Assembly (NCBI GenBank): GCA_965221375.1
Contig: OZ244883.1
Coordinates: 1,573,769-1,637,768, forward strand
Direction of reading: 5' to 3'
Length of the DNA: 64,000 nucleotides
Origin: Poriferisulfidus sp965221375
GTDB taxonomy: Bacteria > Pseudomonadota > Gammaproteobacteria > Poriferisulfidales > Poriferisulfidaceae
Positions 1-9,399 of the stretch are shown in pieces (the first letter of the stretch is position 1; each line of letters begins with the position of its first letter). The translations under genes and the position numbers were made by a program. The notes beneath the pieces are model-generated. The model had not been told where the DNA came from and made no database searches. It was given only the letters and a program-made list of their open reading frames with translations.

Positions 1-1536
1 GCACGGCTACTCCGTATCCAGTGGACGCTTCTGCGCCACGGTCTCGACGATTTCATTCTTTCGCTGCACCTGTTTCGGCCGGTGCGATGGCTGCTTTACG
101 TGCTGCCCTGGCATTGGCGGCGCAAATCTCAACTTCCGCATCCCGTACGCATCCGCCTGGCGCTCGAAGACCTGGGCCCGGTTTTTATCAAATTCGGGCA
201 AATGATTTCCACCCGACGCGACCTGTTGCCGCCGGAGATGGCGGACGAATTGGCTCTTCTGCAGGACCGGGTCGCCCCCTACGATGGCGAAGCCGCGCGC
301 GCTGAAATCGAGCGCGCTCTCGGGAAAAAAGTCGAGGAAATATACGACAACTTCGACACCAAACCGCTTGCTTCCGGCTCCGTCGCACAGGTCCACACGG
401 CGCAATTGAACGGCCAGGATGTGGTCGTCAAAGTATTGCGTCCCGGGGTCGAGCATGTCATTCGTCGAGATGTCGAACTCATGTTCGTGATCGCCCGGCT
501 GGCCGAACGCTATTGGCCGGAAAGCCGACGCATGCATCCGGTGGATCTGGTCAAGGAATACGAAAACGTTATTTTCAACGAACTGGATCTGTCGCGCGAA
601 GCTGCCAATGCAAGTCAATTGCGGCGTAATTTCGAACACAGCGACCTGATGTACATCCCGGAGGTGTTCTGGGACTACACGACCCAGACCGTCATGACCA
701 TGGAGCGGATTTACGGGATTCGTATTTCGGACCGCGATGCGCTGGAAGCGCACGGCATTGATCTGAAACTGTTGGCGGAACGAGGCGTCGAGGTCTTTTT
801 CATGCAGGTCTTCGAACATAATTTTTTCCACGGCGACATGCACCCGGGCAATATCTTCGTCTCCCAGGAATCTCCGGAAATGCCTCAGTACAGCGCCGTT
901 GATTTTGGGATTGTGGGAGCTTTGTCGCCCTTCGATCAGCGTTATCTGGCCTTGAATTTCGCCGCTTTCTTCAATCGCGACTACCAGCGCGTCGCCGAAC
1001 TGCATGTGGAATGCGGTTGGGTGCCGCCCGAGACGCGGGTGGCTGATTTCGAGGCCGCCATCCGCACCGTCTGCGAACCCATCTTTCAGCGTCCTTTCTC
1101 GGAAATCTCATTCGGCCACCTGCTGATGCGCCTGTTCCAAACAGCTCGCCGTTTCCGCATGGAAATACAACCCCAACTGGCCCTGCTGCAGAAGACCATG
1201 CTGAACATCGAAGGCATCGGTCGCGATCTGGACCCGGATCTCGATCTGTGGGCCACCGCCAAGCCCTTCATTGATCAATGGGTGCGCCAACAGGTCAGTT
1301 GGGCCACCATCACGCGCACCGCAAGCCAACGCCTGCCGCAACTGTTGGACCGCCTGTTGGGCGGACCCTCTACCTCTGCACCCGCTTCCACCCCTCAAGA
1401 TGACACGCTGCGCCTTGAACTGAAAACCACTCGACGACGCCTCGACCGCGTGCGCGGCTGGCTGACCGCCAGTATTACTGCCGCTCTGACACTCGCCGGT
1501 TGGCTGGCCTATCAGCATTGGAATGGCGGGTTATGA
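1..1536 (+). CDS. ubiB: UbiB, ubiquinone biosynthesis atypical kinase/ATPase (5' partial)
   Basis: ABC1/ADCK-type protein needed for aerobic coenzyme Q biosynthesis, acting at the inner membrane as an ATPase accessory of the Coq/Ubi complex. The frame is open to base 1, and the residues before the first GTG at 82 (ending RHGLDDFILSLHLFRPVRW) resemble the normal UbiB N-terminus, so the start lies outside the window. Visible motifs are the KxGQ signature (IKFGQMISTRRDLLPP), the Ala-rich nucleotide loop ASGSVAQVH, the catalytic HGDMHPGNIFV and the metal-binding VDFG. A C-terminal hydrophobic helix (LTASITAALTLAGWLAY) is the expected membrane anchor. The stop overlaps the uvrD start (ATGA). Confidence 0.95.
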   Translation, partial: ARLLRIQWTLLRHGLDDFILSLHLFRPVRWLLYVLPWHWRRKSQLPHPVRIRLALEDLGPVFIKFGQMISTRRDLLPPEMADELALLQDRVAPYDGEAARAEIERALGKKVEEIYDNFDTKPLASGSVAQVHTAQLNGQDVVVKVLRPGVEHVIRRDVELMFVIARLAERYWPESRRMHPVDLVKEYENVIFNELDLSREAANASQLRRNFEHSDLMYIPEVFWDYTTQTVMTMERIYGIRISDRDALEAHGIDLKLLAERGVEVFFMQVFEHNFFHGDMHPGNIFVSQESPEMPQYSAVDFGIVGALSPFDQRYLALNFAAFFNRDYQRVAELHVECGWVPPETRVADFEAAIRTVCEPIFQRPFSEISFGHLLMRLFQTARRFRMEIQPQLALLQKTMLNIEGIGRDLDPDLDLWATAKPFIDQWVRQQVSWATITRTASQRLPQLLDRLLGGPSTSAPASTPQDDTLRLELKTTRRRLDRVRGWLTASITAALTLAGWLAYQHWNGGL

Positions 1537-3716
1537 CTTCGGACCCGATCCTCGACGGTCTCAATGATGCGCAACGCTGTGCGGTCACCTCCGATCCCGA
1601 ACACAGCACTCTGGTACTGGCAGGCGCAGGCTCCGGCAAGACACGGGCCCTGACCCATCGGTTTGCATGGCTGGTAGCCACGCAAGACCTGCAACCGCGC
1701 GAAATTCTGGCCGTCACTTTCACCAACAAGGCCGCCACCGAAATGCGCGGCCGTATCGAACAGTTGCTGAACGCCTCGACAGGCGGGTTGTGGATCGGCA
1801 CGTTCCATGCCTTGTGCCGGCGCATGTTGCTGCGATTTCCCAAGGAAGCCGGGTTGCCGGAAAACTTCCAGATTCTCGATCGCGAGGATCAGAAAACTTT
1901 AATTCGCCAGATTCTGCGCGACCTGGGTTTGCCCCGCAAGGCACGTGACATTTCCAACAGCATCCGCTGGATCAGTCTGCGCAAGCGTGACGGCGTGCGC
2001 TCGCAGCATATTGAACCCACTTATCCGTTGGACAAGCAATACATCCGAATCCTGCAGCGCTACGAGCAACGTTGCCAGCAAAGCGGCCTGGTAGATTTTG
2101 ATGAACTGTTGCTGCGCTGCGTGGAACTGCTGCGCACGCATGATGCTGTGTTGCAGCATTACCGGCAACGCTTTCGGCACTTTCTGGTCGATGAGTTTCA
2201 GGACGTCGATGATCTGCAGTATTCGTGGCTGCGGCTGCTCACCGATGAGGCGTGTCCGCTGTTCGTGGTCGGCGATGACGACCAGTCCATTTATGGCTGG
2301 CGCGGTGCCCAACCCCGGCACATGCTTGACTTTGAAAAAAATCATCCCGGGACCCGGCGTTGGGCTTTGGAACAAAATTACCGCTCCTCCACGCCGATTT
2401 TGAATTGCGCCAATGCACTGATCGCCCATAACACCCAGCGCCTTAAGAAACGCTTGTGGTCGGATCTTCCCGACACCGGGCCGGTGGAAGTACTGGAAAC
2501 CCCGAGCAGCGATCTTGAAGCCACTGCGGTCATTCAGAAGGTCCAACAGTGGAAGGACCGTGGCGGCCGCTGGGATGAATGTACCGTGCTGTACCGCACC
2601 AATCGCCAGTCCCAGCCTTTTGAGACGGAAATGCTACGTCTGAACATCCCTTATCGGGTATACGGCGGATTACGATTCTTTGAACGGCGCGAAGTCAAGG
2701 ACGCTCTAGCGTACTTGCGCTTATGCATCAATCCACATGACGATGTTTCGTGGTTGCGCGTCTGCAATCTGCCGGCTCGCGGTCTGGGAAACACCACACT
2801 CGAACGTGTACGCGACGCTGCAAACGCCGCACATTGCTCCCTGTTCGAAGCCGCCCGAGAGTTTCGTCAAACCGCATCCAATCCGCGCACTGCCAAGGCT
2901 TTGGAAGACTTTGAGAATTGTTTGACCGGCTTGCGCGAAGACACTGCGACGGGCGGTCTGGCTCAAGCCTTGCGGCTCATCCTCAAAGATACCGGGTTAT
3001 GGAACATGTATCTGCAAAGTGACGAGGAGCTGGAAGAGACCCGTACGGAAAATCTGGACGAGCTCGTCAACTCGGCCGCCGCCTTTGAAGATCATTTCGA
3101 TTCGGAAGAATACGAGAAAAAGAATGTCGTCGAAGCCTTTCTCGACAGCGCCACGCTGGAGGCGGGAGAGCGTGGGGAAGGCCCCAGCGATTCGGAAGCG
3201 GTGCAGTTGATGACTCTGCACATGGCCAAGGGACTGGAATTCCCGCTGGTAATCATCACCGGACTCGAACAAGGCTCTCTGCCCATGGACCGGGAAGATG
3301 TCGCCATTGATGAAGAGCGTCGACTGTTTTATGTCGGCATGACCCGTGCGCAAAAAAGCCTGACCTTGACCTTTGCGCAAGGACGAAGAATTTACGGTCA
3401 GTTCCGACCCGGGTTGGAGCCTTCCCTGTTTTTGGCGGAATTACCGACATCCTGCCTGAGTTTCAAAACATTTGGAGCCAGCAGTCGGTCCATTGAAGCC
3501 TCCTCTCCGCGACCCTCCGCAGCCGTCACCCGGCCCAAGCCGGTGTTTGACTCAAGTGTGCCTCCTCCCGGTGCGGAGGTGGAACATCCCAAGTTTGGAT
3601 TGGGCACGATTCTGGAATACGAAGGCCAACAACCTCATCTTCGGGTGAAGGTACATTTCGAGCAGGCCGGCTCTAAATACCTGATCTACAACCACGCCAA
3701 ACTGACCCCGCTTTAA
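1533..3716 (+). CDS. uvrD: DNA helicase II UvrD
   Basis: Superfamily 1A 3'-5' helicase of nucleotide excision and mismatch repair. The ATG at 1533 overlaps the ubiB stop and gives 727 aa, close to the 720 aa of E. coli UvrD; the upstream GTG/TTG in the same frame would only add ubiB sequence. Motifs: Q-motif LNDAQR, Walker A AGAGSGKT near residue 33, motif Ia TFTNKAATEM, Walker B VDEFQDVDDLQ, motif III GDDDQSIYGWRGA, motif IV NYRSS, motif V QLMTLHMAKGLEFP, motif VI VGMTRAQKSL. The C-terminal Tudor-like segment (HPKFGLGTILEYEG) separates UvrD from Rep. Translationally coupled to ubiB. Confidence 0.93.
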   Translation: MTSDPILDGLNDAQRCAVTSDPEHSTLVLAGAGSGKTRALTHRFAWLVATQDLQPREILAVTFTNKAATEMRGRIEQLLNASTGGLWIGTFHALCRRMLLRFPKEAGLPENFQILDREDQKTLIRQILRDLGLPRKARDISNSIRWISLRKRDGVRSQHIEPTYPLDKQYIRILQRYEQRCQQSGLVDFDELLLRCVELLRTHDAVLQHYRQRFRHFLVDEFQDVDDLQYSWLRLLTDEACPLFVVGDDDQSIYGWRGAQPRHMLDFEKNHPGTRRWALEQNYRSSTPILNCANALIAHNTQRLKKRLWSDLPDTGPVEVLETPSSDLEATAVIQKVQQWKDRGGRWDECTVLYRTNRQSQPFETEMLRLNIPYRVYGGLRFFERREVKDALAYLRLCINPHDDVSWLRVCNLPARGLGNTTLERVRDAANAAHCSLFEAAREFRQTASNPRTAKALEDFENCLTGLREDTATGGLAQALRLILKDTGLWNMYLQSDEELEETRTENLDELVNSAAAFEDHFDSEEYEKKNVVEAFLDSATLEAGERGEGPSDSEAVQLMTLHMAKGLEFPLVIITGLEQGSLPMDREDVAIDEERRLFYVGMTRAQKSLTLTFAQGRRIYGQFRPGLEPSLFLAELPTSCLSFKTFGASSRSIEASSPRPSAAVTRPKPVFDSSVPPPGAEVEHPKFGLGTILEYEGQQPHLRVKVHFEQAGSKYLIYNHAKLTPL

Positions 3717-3813
3717 CAATAGATTAAGTATTAACCAAACCCTTTCGATCTCAAATTTTTTAGCACTCCAAGCCCTTTATAATAAAACTTTCCATGACTT
3801 GTTGACCTTCCCC

Positions 3814-4899
3814 ATGAAACGACGCGAATTTATGGGCGCTACCGTCGCCGCCGCTGGCGGACTCGGGCTCGCAAAATCTCTCAAGGCCGATGCGCCGATG
3901 CGCTGGAAAATGGTGACGGGCTGGCCAAAAAATTTCCCTGGCCTGGGCACGGGAGCCGAGACCCTGGCGGAAAAAATCGGAGAACTGTCCGATGGGCAGT
4001 TGCAGGTACAGGTCTACGGCGCTGGGGAACTGGTTCCTGCTTTTGAAGTCTTTGATGCGGTCAGCCAAGGGGCGGCGCAACTGGGACATAGTTCCGCCTA
4101 CTACTGGAAAGGTAAAAATCCGGCGTTTCAGTTTTTCTCCGGGGTGCCCTTTGGCATGAATGTCGCTGAAATGAACAGTTGGCTGCGCAAAGGTGGCGGT
4201 CTGGAATTGTGGGAAGAAGCCTACGCACCTTTTGGGGTTCTGCCGCTGATCGCCGGTAGCACCATGGTGCAGATGGGCGGCTGGTTCAACAAGGAGATCA
4301 ACCATATTGACGACCTGCAGGGCCTGCGTATGCGTATCCCAGGGCTGGGAGGCGAAGCCTTGCGACGTGCCGGAGGCACCCCCGTCAATATCAGCGGAAA
4401 AGAATTACTGGTCTCACTGCAGACCGGCGCCATTGACGCCACGGAGTGGGTGGGCCCCTGGAATGATCTGGCCTTTGGCCTACATCGCGCCGCCGAATAC
4501 TACTACTACCCCGGCTGGCAAGAACCCAACACGATAGTCGAATGCCTGGTCAACCGCGAAGCTTTTGATTCACTCCCGGAAAATCTGCAATCCGTTGTTC
4601 GGGCGGCCGCACTGGCCGCCAACGATGACATGATCTGTGACTATGTGGCCCACAATCACGATGCCCTGGATGCCCTGATTAATCAACACCAGGTCAAATT
4701 ACGGGCATTCCCGGATGCCGTACTGCAGACCTTACGCCGGCACGCCGAGGAGGTGGTTCAAGAATTGGCGGCTTCCGACCCTCTCGCACAACGGATCCAT
4801 GAAAGTTACTCCAATTTTTACGCCAAAGTACGCCGCTGGACCGAAGTTTCCGAAAAAGCCTATCTGGATGCCCGTTCTCGAAACGAGTCTTCCAGTTAG
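3814..4899 (+). CDS. dctP: TRAP transporter substrate-binding protein, DctP/TakP type, Tat-exported
   Basis: Periplasmic solute receptor of a tripartite ATP-independent transporter. The start at ATG 3814 puts a twin-arginine signal right at the N-terminus (MKRREFMGATVAAAGG), so export is probably folded through Tat; the in-frame TTG at 3799 only adds five residues. The sequence resembles the mannitol/chloroaromatic/2-oxoacid subgroup (FcbT1/TakP), with motifs such as EWVGPWNDLAFGLHRAAEYY followed by YPGWQEPN. The substrate is unknown; 2-oxo acids or other carboxylates are family-based guesses. Its permease genes lie convergently at 5650-7529, separated by an unrelated membrane protein gene. 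Confidence 0.88.
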   Translation: MKRREFMGATVAAAGGLGLAKSLKADAPMRWKMVTGWPKNFPGLGTGAETLAEKIGELSDGQLQVQVYGAGELVPAFEVFDAVSQGAAQLGHSSAYYWKGKNPAFQFFSGVPFGMNVAEMNSWLRKGGGLELWEEAYAPFGVLPLIAGSTMVQMGGWFNKEINHIDDLQGLRMRIPGLGGEALRRAGGTPVNISGKELLVSLQTGAIDATEWVGPWNDLAFGLHRAAEYYYYPGWQEPNTIVECLVNREAFDSLPENLQSVVRAAALAANDDMICDYVAHNHDALDALINQHQVKLRAFPDAVLQTLRRHAEEVVQELAASDPLAQRIHESYSNFYAKVRRWTEVSEKAYLDARSRNESSS

Positions 4900-5053
4900 C
4901 CGACCCGGATCGGAAATCGTCACATCTCATCGACCAAACAAGTATTGAAGCACATCGTTTCAGCAGGATCAGATTACTCTCAACTATCTATCTTGAGATA
5001 GGAAATCGTGTAAAATACCGCCTCGCGAGGACTCGCACTACCCGAATTCCTGA

Positions 5054-5629
5054 ATGAACGCATTTCTTGACGACCCGTCCTTAGCTGCTTTGGTGTTGTA
5101 TTACGGCGCTTTCGCGCTGAACTTTATTTTTGCGCTGTGGATGGCCACCGCTGCGACGCGCATGCGTGAGACAGATTATTGGCTTCCCCGCATGGTGGTG
5201 ACCGTGGCGGGCTTGGCCTACGCCATTATCTCCATCTCCATGCTCAAAAATCCCGAGTTTGCCCCACACGCCAGCAGCTTGGTATGGTGGTGGCTCACTG
5301 CTTTGGCGGGCATCTTGGTCGTAGTACACAACTTCAAGCCACAGCCCATCAATGTGGTGCGCCTTATCACTTACGTTGGCGCGATTGTTTCCATTTGGGG
5401 CACGACCGTTGTCTTCAACGAACAAGCCGCGTTTGGTGAGTTGGGCACTTATTACGGCTTTTTCGCTGCGAATTTGGCCGCTGCGGTCTGGCTGATTCTG
5501 AATGCGATGATGAGCTCCGACGAGCAAATGAAACGACGCCTGATCTCATTGGGCACGGGAGTCGTGTACGTGGGCTTGGTGATTACCGCAGTCGTCTCCA
5601 TGCAGATGATTTTGGAGTCGCCGTACTAA
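5054..5629 (+). CDS. conserved six-helix membrane protein of unknown function
   Basis: A 191-residue protein with about six hydrophobic segments (near residues 10-30, 48-65, 75-92, 102-122, 130-152, 165-185) and no signal peptide. No family is recognised and no catalytic motif is visible; short charged loops such as ATRMRETDYW and SSDEQMKRR separate the helices. It sits between the TRAP binding protein and the convergent permease genes, only 20 nt from the dctM stop, so it may belong functionally to that cluster. A TAAAAT-like -10 near 5010 and the small inverted repeat CTATC/GATAG near 4985 precede it, suggesting its own promoter. Confidence 0.7.
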   Translation: MNAFLDDPSLAALVLYYGAFALNFIFALWMATAATRMRETDYWLPRMVVTVAGLAYAIISISMLKNPEFAPHASSLVWWWLTALAGILVVVHNFKPQPINVVRLITYVGAIVSIWGTTVVFNEQAAFGELGTYYGFFAANLAAAVWLILNAMMSSDEQMKRRLISLGTGVVYVGLVITAVVSMQMILESPY

Positions 5630-5649
5630 TAAAGTTCGGCGCGCAGCCT

Positions 5650-7017
5650 CTAAATCCCAAATATTTTCGCCGGCAGCCAGGTCGCCAGACTTGGCCAGAA
5701 TGCCAGAATGCCCAACATCAGCAGCTGCATGAGGATAAAGGGGCGAACTCCTCTGTAAATTTGAACGGTCCGCACGGTATCCGGGGCCACACCACGCAAA
5801 TAAAACAACGCAAAACCAAAGGGCGGCGTCAAAAACGATGTCTGGAGGTTAATCGCAATCATCACACCCAACCAGACGGGATCCAAGCCCATCATCAGCA
5901 GCACGGGAGCGACCAACGGCACCACTACATAAGTGATTTCAATAAAGTCCAACACGAATCCCAACACAAACATCAGCAACATCACGGCCGCTACCGCCCC
6001 CACTACCCCACCGGGCAGGTCTGAAAGCCACGCATGCACCACATCATCGCCACCCAGAGCCCGAAACACCAGTGAAAAAAACGAAGCTCCCAACAGCACC
6101 ATAAACACCATACTGGTCGTACGCGCCGTGTCGTGCACGACTTCGCGCAACATCTCCAGACGTACAGGACCGTTGCGACGTGCCAAAATCAAGCTGCCCA
6201 CCGCACCCAAAGAAGCCGCTTCCGTCGGTGTGGCGTAGCCCGCCATGATGGATCCCAGCACCGCCACAATCAAGGCAATCGGCGCAATTAATGTGATCAG
6301 TGCTTCTCCCAACCCCACGGAAGCTGCCGCGTTTGTACTCGGCGGCAGACGCTCTGGAGACCTCCAGGCAGTGGCCAACATATAAATCAGGTACATGCCG
6401 ACGAGTGCCAGACTCGGCAAGACTGCTCCAGCAAACAAATCTGCGACCGAGACGGTCTGTGGAGAAAAAATACCCATATCCAATTGCGCCTTCTGAAAGG
6501 CCGACGACATTACATCGCCCAATAGCACCAGCACAATTGAAGGGGGCACAATCTGACCCAAGGTGCCCGACGCGCAAATCGCTCCACATGCGACTGAAGG
6601 GTCATAACCTCGCCGCAACATGCCGGGCAACGCCAGCAATCCCAACGTCACGACGGTCGCACCCACAATGCCGGTACTGGCGGCAAGCAGGACACCGACC
6701 AGTAAAACCGCCAGACCCAAGCCTCCAGGCAGAGCTCCACAAAGCCGGCTCATCGCATCCAGTAAATCTTCCGCCACTCGAGAGCGCTGTAGGGTCACTC
6801 CCATAAACACAAACAATGGCACGGCCACCAGAATGTCGTTGGTCATAATCCCGAAAACTCGAGACGGCAGCGTCAGCAACAATGCAGGATCCAACACTCC
6901 CGTGGCCGTCGCCATCCCCGCCACCAGCAAAGACACACCAGCCAAGGTAAAGGCAACCGGATAACCCGCCACTAACGCCAGTATGACCAAGCCGAACAGC
7001 GCCAATGGCCAGCTCAT
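5650..7017 (-). CDS. dctM: TRAP transporter large permease subunit DctM
   Basis: Large membrane subunit of a TRAP transporter, 455 aa, almost entirely hydrophobic with about 12 helices. It forms the sodium-coupled translocation path together with DctQ. Family features visible include the N-terminal SWPLALFGLVILALVAGYPV, a central PTEAASLGAVGS segment and the C-terminal LQTSFLTPPFGFALFYLRG, typical of the COG4664 mannitol/chloroaromatic type. This matches the class of the Tat-exported binding protein at 3814-4899. The start overlaps the dctQ stop by 4 nt (ATGA), so the two subunits are translationally coupled. Confidence 0.93.
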   Translation of the reverse strand: MSWPLALFGLVILALVAGYPVAFTLAGVSLLVAGMATATGVLDPALLLTLPSRVFGIMTNDILVAVPLFVFMGVTLQRSRVAEDLLDAMSRLCGALPGGLGLAVLLVGVLLAASTGIVGATVVTLGLLALPGMLRRGYDPSVACGAICASGTLGQIVPPSIVLVLLGDVMSSAFQKAQLDMGIFSPQTVSVADLFAGAVLPSLALVGMYLIYMLATAWRSPERLPPSTNAAASVGLGEALITLIAPIALIVAVLGSIMAGYATPTEAASLGAVGSLILARRNGPVRLEMLREVVHDTARTTSMVFMVLLGASFFSLVFRALGGDDVVHAWLSDLPGGVVGAVAAVMLLMFVLGFVLDFIEITYVVVPLVAPVLLMMGLDPVWLGVMIAINLQTSFLTPPFGFALFYLRGVAPDTVRTVQIYRGVRPFILMQLLMLGILAFWPSLATWLPAKIFGI

Positions 7018-7529
7018 GATTTTGGCTCCAACAAATCAGCCACGCGGCGGCAAATATCCGCTACTCCCTGCAGCAACAACAAAACCGCGGTGACCGGAAT
7101 AACCGCCTTGAGCAAATATAAGAATGGCAGTCCCCCGGTCTCACGTGAAGCCTCTCCCAAAGCCCAGGCACGTTCGGCATAGTCATAGGACAACCACAAC
7201 AGGACTGCTGCCGTCGGCAAAAGGAAGAAAATCGAACCCAACACATTGACCCACGCCTGACGGCGCGCACTCATGGCGCGATACCACACATCCACGCGCA
7301 CCTGCTTGTCCAGACGAAAAGTCCAAGCTGCCGCCAGCATGAACACTGCCGCGTGCATGTAGGTGATGATTTCCTGTAGATAGATGCGCCCGAAATTGAA
7401 ACCGTAGCGCAGCACGACCACTGCAAACGTTAGTAACACCATGGCCAGGACCAGCCATGCCACAGCACGGCCAATCAGAGTACTGATGTGGCTTAATATC
7501 CGATCAACGGAATGCAGAAAATGGGACAC
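7014..7529 (-). CDS. dctQ: TRAP transporter small permease subunit DctQ
   Basis: Small four-helix subunit of the TRAP permease (171 aa), pairing with DctM. Hydrophobic segments are near residues 20-42, 50-72, 95-115 and 135-158; the motif YLQEIITYMHAAVFMLAAAW is characteristic, followed by DKQVRVDVWY. Translation appears to start at GTG 7529 with only a weak ribosome-binding site. The gene is the first of the dctQM unit and converges on the dctP side. The 220 nt upstream of it (7530-7694) contain no gene; beyond them lies the terminator of the first porin gene. Confidence 0.9.
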   Translation of the reverse strand: MSHFLHSVDRILSHISTLIGRAVAWLVLAMVLLTFAVVVLRYGFNFGRIYLQEIITYMHAAVFMLAAAWTFRLDKQVRVDVWYRAMSARRQAWVNVLGSIFFLLPTAAVLLWLSYDYAERAWALGEASRETGGLPFLYLLKAVIPVTAVLLLLQGVADICRRVADLLEPKS

Positions 7530-7694
7530 AAGAGGTGTAAGGAAAGGAGTTGGAGAACGTTGACCGCGAAAGAATTATTTTATGCTGGCTTGTATTTTCT
7601 ACTATAACACTTACCCAAGGCACCGCGCTAAATAAGGAGTTGGTTATAGACTGGCATGGCATTTTCTATGGTCTAGCTTGAGCACTAACAGTAC

Positions 7695-7722
7695 AAAAAA
7701 CAGGCGCCCCGAAGGGCGCCTG
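7695..7722 (-). terminator. rho-independent terminator of porin gene 1
   Basis: A perfect 9-bp stem (CAGGCGCCC / GGGCGCCTG) with a 4-nt loop, followed on the minus strand by six T residues. It lies 28 nt after the stop of the porin gene at 7751-9169. The same GGCGCCC stem recurs behind the other two porin genes. Confidence 0.9.
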
Positions 7723-7750
7723 TTGGTCTGGTTGTGACCAGTCGATTAAA

Positions 7751-9169
7751 TTAATCGAACCAGTGCACGATACCTAAAGCAAACATTTCGACTTCAGAGT
7801 TGGCAGTGGCCAATCCGGTGCCAGAAATACCCTGCCCATAACTTCCATTATCGTCGTTGTCGACTTCAGAATAAGTTACGCGCAACTCAGTACCTGCGGG
7901 CATGGTATAGAACAAACCAACGTTCCACGCATCCGCAGCAGTCTCTTGCCAATCTCCGGTGCATGCTCCACAGGAAACTTCCAGATCATCCGCATCCATA
8001 TAGGAAAAACGGAAATCCAATGGGCCGCCAAATTTGATTTTGCCGGAAATCATCCATGCTTCACGCTCGAATTTCACGTTGCTATTCGCAGTTACACTGG
8101 CTCTAGTGTTGCTGTCATCAGTGCCGAGATTGAGTTTATACGAATCAGAGTTTGGATAACCAAAGGCTGTCATGGCAGTATCAAAGTCAACAACACCATC
8201 AAACTCATATTCCAAATCTTCATACATGGCGGAGAGTTGAACACTCATCCCATCACCCATGTCCATGATGTAGCGGCCTGCAAGCCGGATGCTTTCCGCA
8301 TCCGAACTCTTCATGACAGCTCTCAGTTTGGTAGCGTCATGTGGATCCTTTCCACTGATTGAGTCCGCCGTCCAATCTTCGTGCTCTTGCCATGTGACGG
8401 CCAGCCACAATGGTCCATTGGTATAAGCCAAACTGCTTGACCGAATCACCGGATCGAGCTCATCACTTTTAACATCGTCGTTCGTATCGGTAGTGCCCAT
8501 GGTATCTATAGTATGAGTGGTTTCATCCCGCTTTCCAACTGTCCAGGCGAAGCGGAATACAAAGCCATTCCAGTTGGGCGACCAATACTGGATTATGCCT
8601 TCCTGTCGACGGTTGAAACCAGTATCCCAAGCAGCGCCCGCATAATTGAACTCATTTCCATTGAAACCTGTACCAGGACCCGCATTCGAGGCTGAGGAAT
8701 CAAAATCGCCCGTGTTGTAGAAGATGGTAGTAGCACCAACCGATCCCATGATGCTGGTGTGCGAATCCGCACCCGCATCGTAGAACGGATCTACCCACTG
8801 TGCAACCCCTTCGTTATAGGGAAGCAACCATGTGGCGAGCATAATCTCACCCAAGTCCGGGTGCGACAAGCCAATTTTGGAGTTACGGTTGCACCAGCCG
8901 GTACCGCCCGCATAATGATTGAAATAGGTGAACTGCTCACATTGGAGATTGACGTGGATACCATTCATACCCGTATCGACACTGGCTGCAAAACCAATGT
9001 TGCCGGCATTTGACTGAATACGATCAAAACTTGTGCCGTTATTATCCACAAACTCCCAAGAATGGTTTTGCCACCCATAGAGATTAATCGTCTCGGCTTG
9101 AGCTGCGAACGGAGCCGCCACCAAAGCTATCGCGATTAGAAATGGTTTTTCATTAATTTTCATGGACAT
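7751..9169 (-). CDS. outer-membrane porin, paralogue 1
   Basis: Gram-negative general porin of about 470 aa. A Sec signal peptide ends at AAQA before the mature start ETINLYGWQNHSWEF. The rest alternates amphipathic beta strands with acidic loops and ends in an aromatic strand (ALGIVHWFD), the BAM recognition region, although the last residue is Asp after the expected Phe. The start could be ATG 9169 or 9163. It is very similar along its whole length to the porins at 11133-12473 and 12912-14297, differing mainly in loop insertions. An IS110-type transposase gene separates it from the divergently oriented porin 2. Confidence 0.9.
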   Translation of the reverse strand: MSMKINEKPFLIAIALVAAPFAAQAETINLYGWQNHSWEFVDNNGTSFDRIQSNAGNIGFAASVDTGMNGIHVNLQCEQFTYFNHYAGGTGWCNRNSKIGLSHPDLGEIMLATWLLPYNEGVAQWVDPFYDAGADSHTSIMGSVGATTIFYNTGDFDSSASNAGPGTGFNGNEFNYAGAAWDTGFNRRQEGIIQYWSPNWNGFVFRFAWTVGKRDETTHTIDTMGTTDTNDDVKSDELDPVIRSSSLAYTNGPLWLAVTWQEHEDWTADSISGKDPHDATKLRAVMKSSDAESIRLAGRYIMDMGDGMSVQLSAMYEDLEYEFDGVVDFDTAMTAFGYPNSDSYKLNLGTDDSNTRASVTANSNVKFEREAWMISGKIKFGGPLDFRFSYMDADDLEVSCGACTGDWQETAADAWNVGLFYTMPAGTELRVTYSEVDNDDNGSYGQGISGTGLATANSEVEMFALGIVHWFD

Positions 9170-9399
9170 GGGAATTCCACTCTTACCCCTCCCTTCGGAG
9201 CGACTGGTCTCGTTATATGCAAGAAATCCAACTCTGACGCCTGAAAAATTCTTCTGTTCCCATCACATGCATGAGGTGTCCTAAATAAATGAGAAAACTT
9301 AAACTGTAAGTTCAAAAAGAATCAAAGCTTTTTGTACATACTTCGTGATCACATAACGTGTCACATAGATAAAAGCAATAACAATGGAGAAATTCAATT

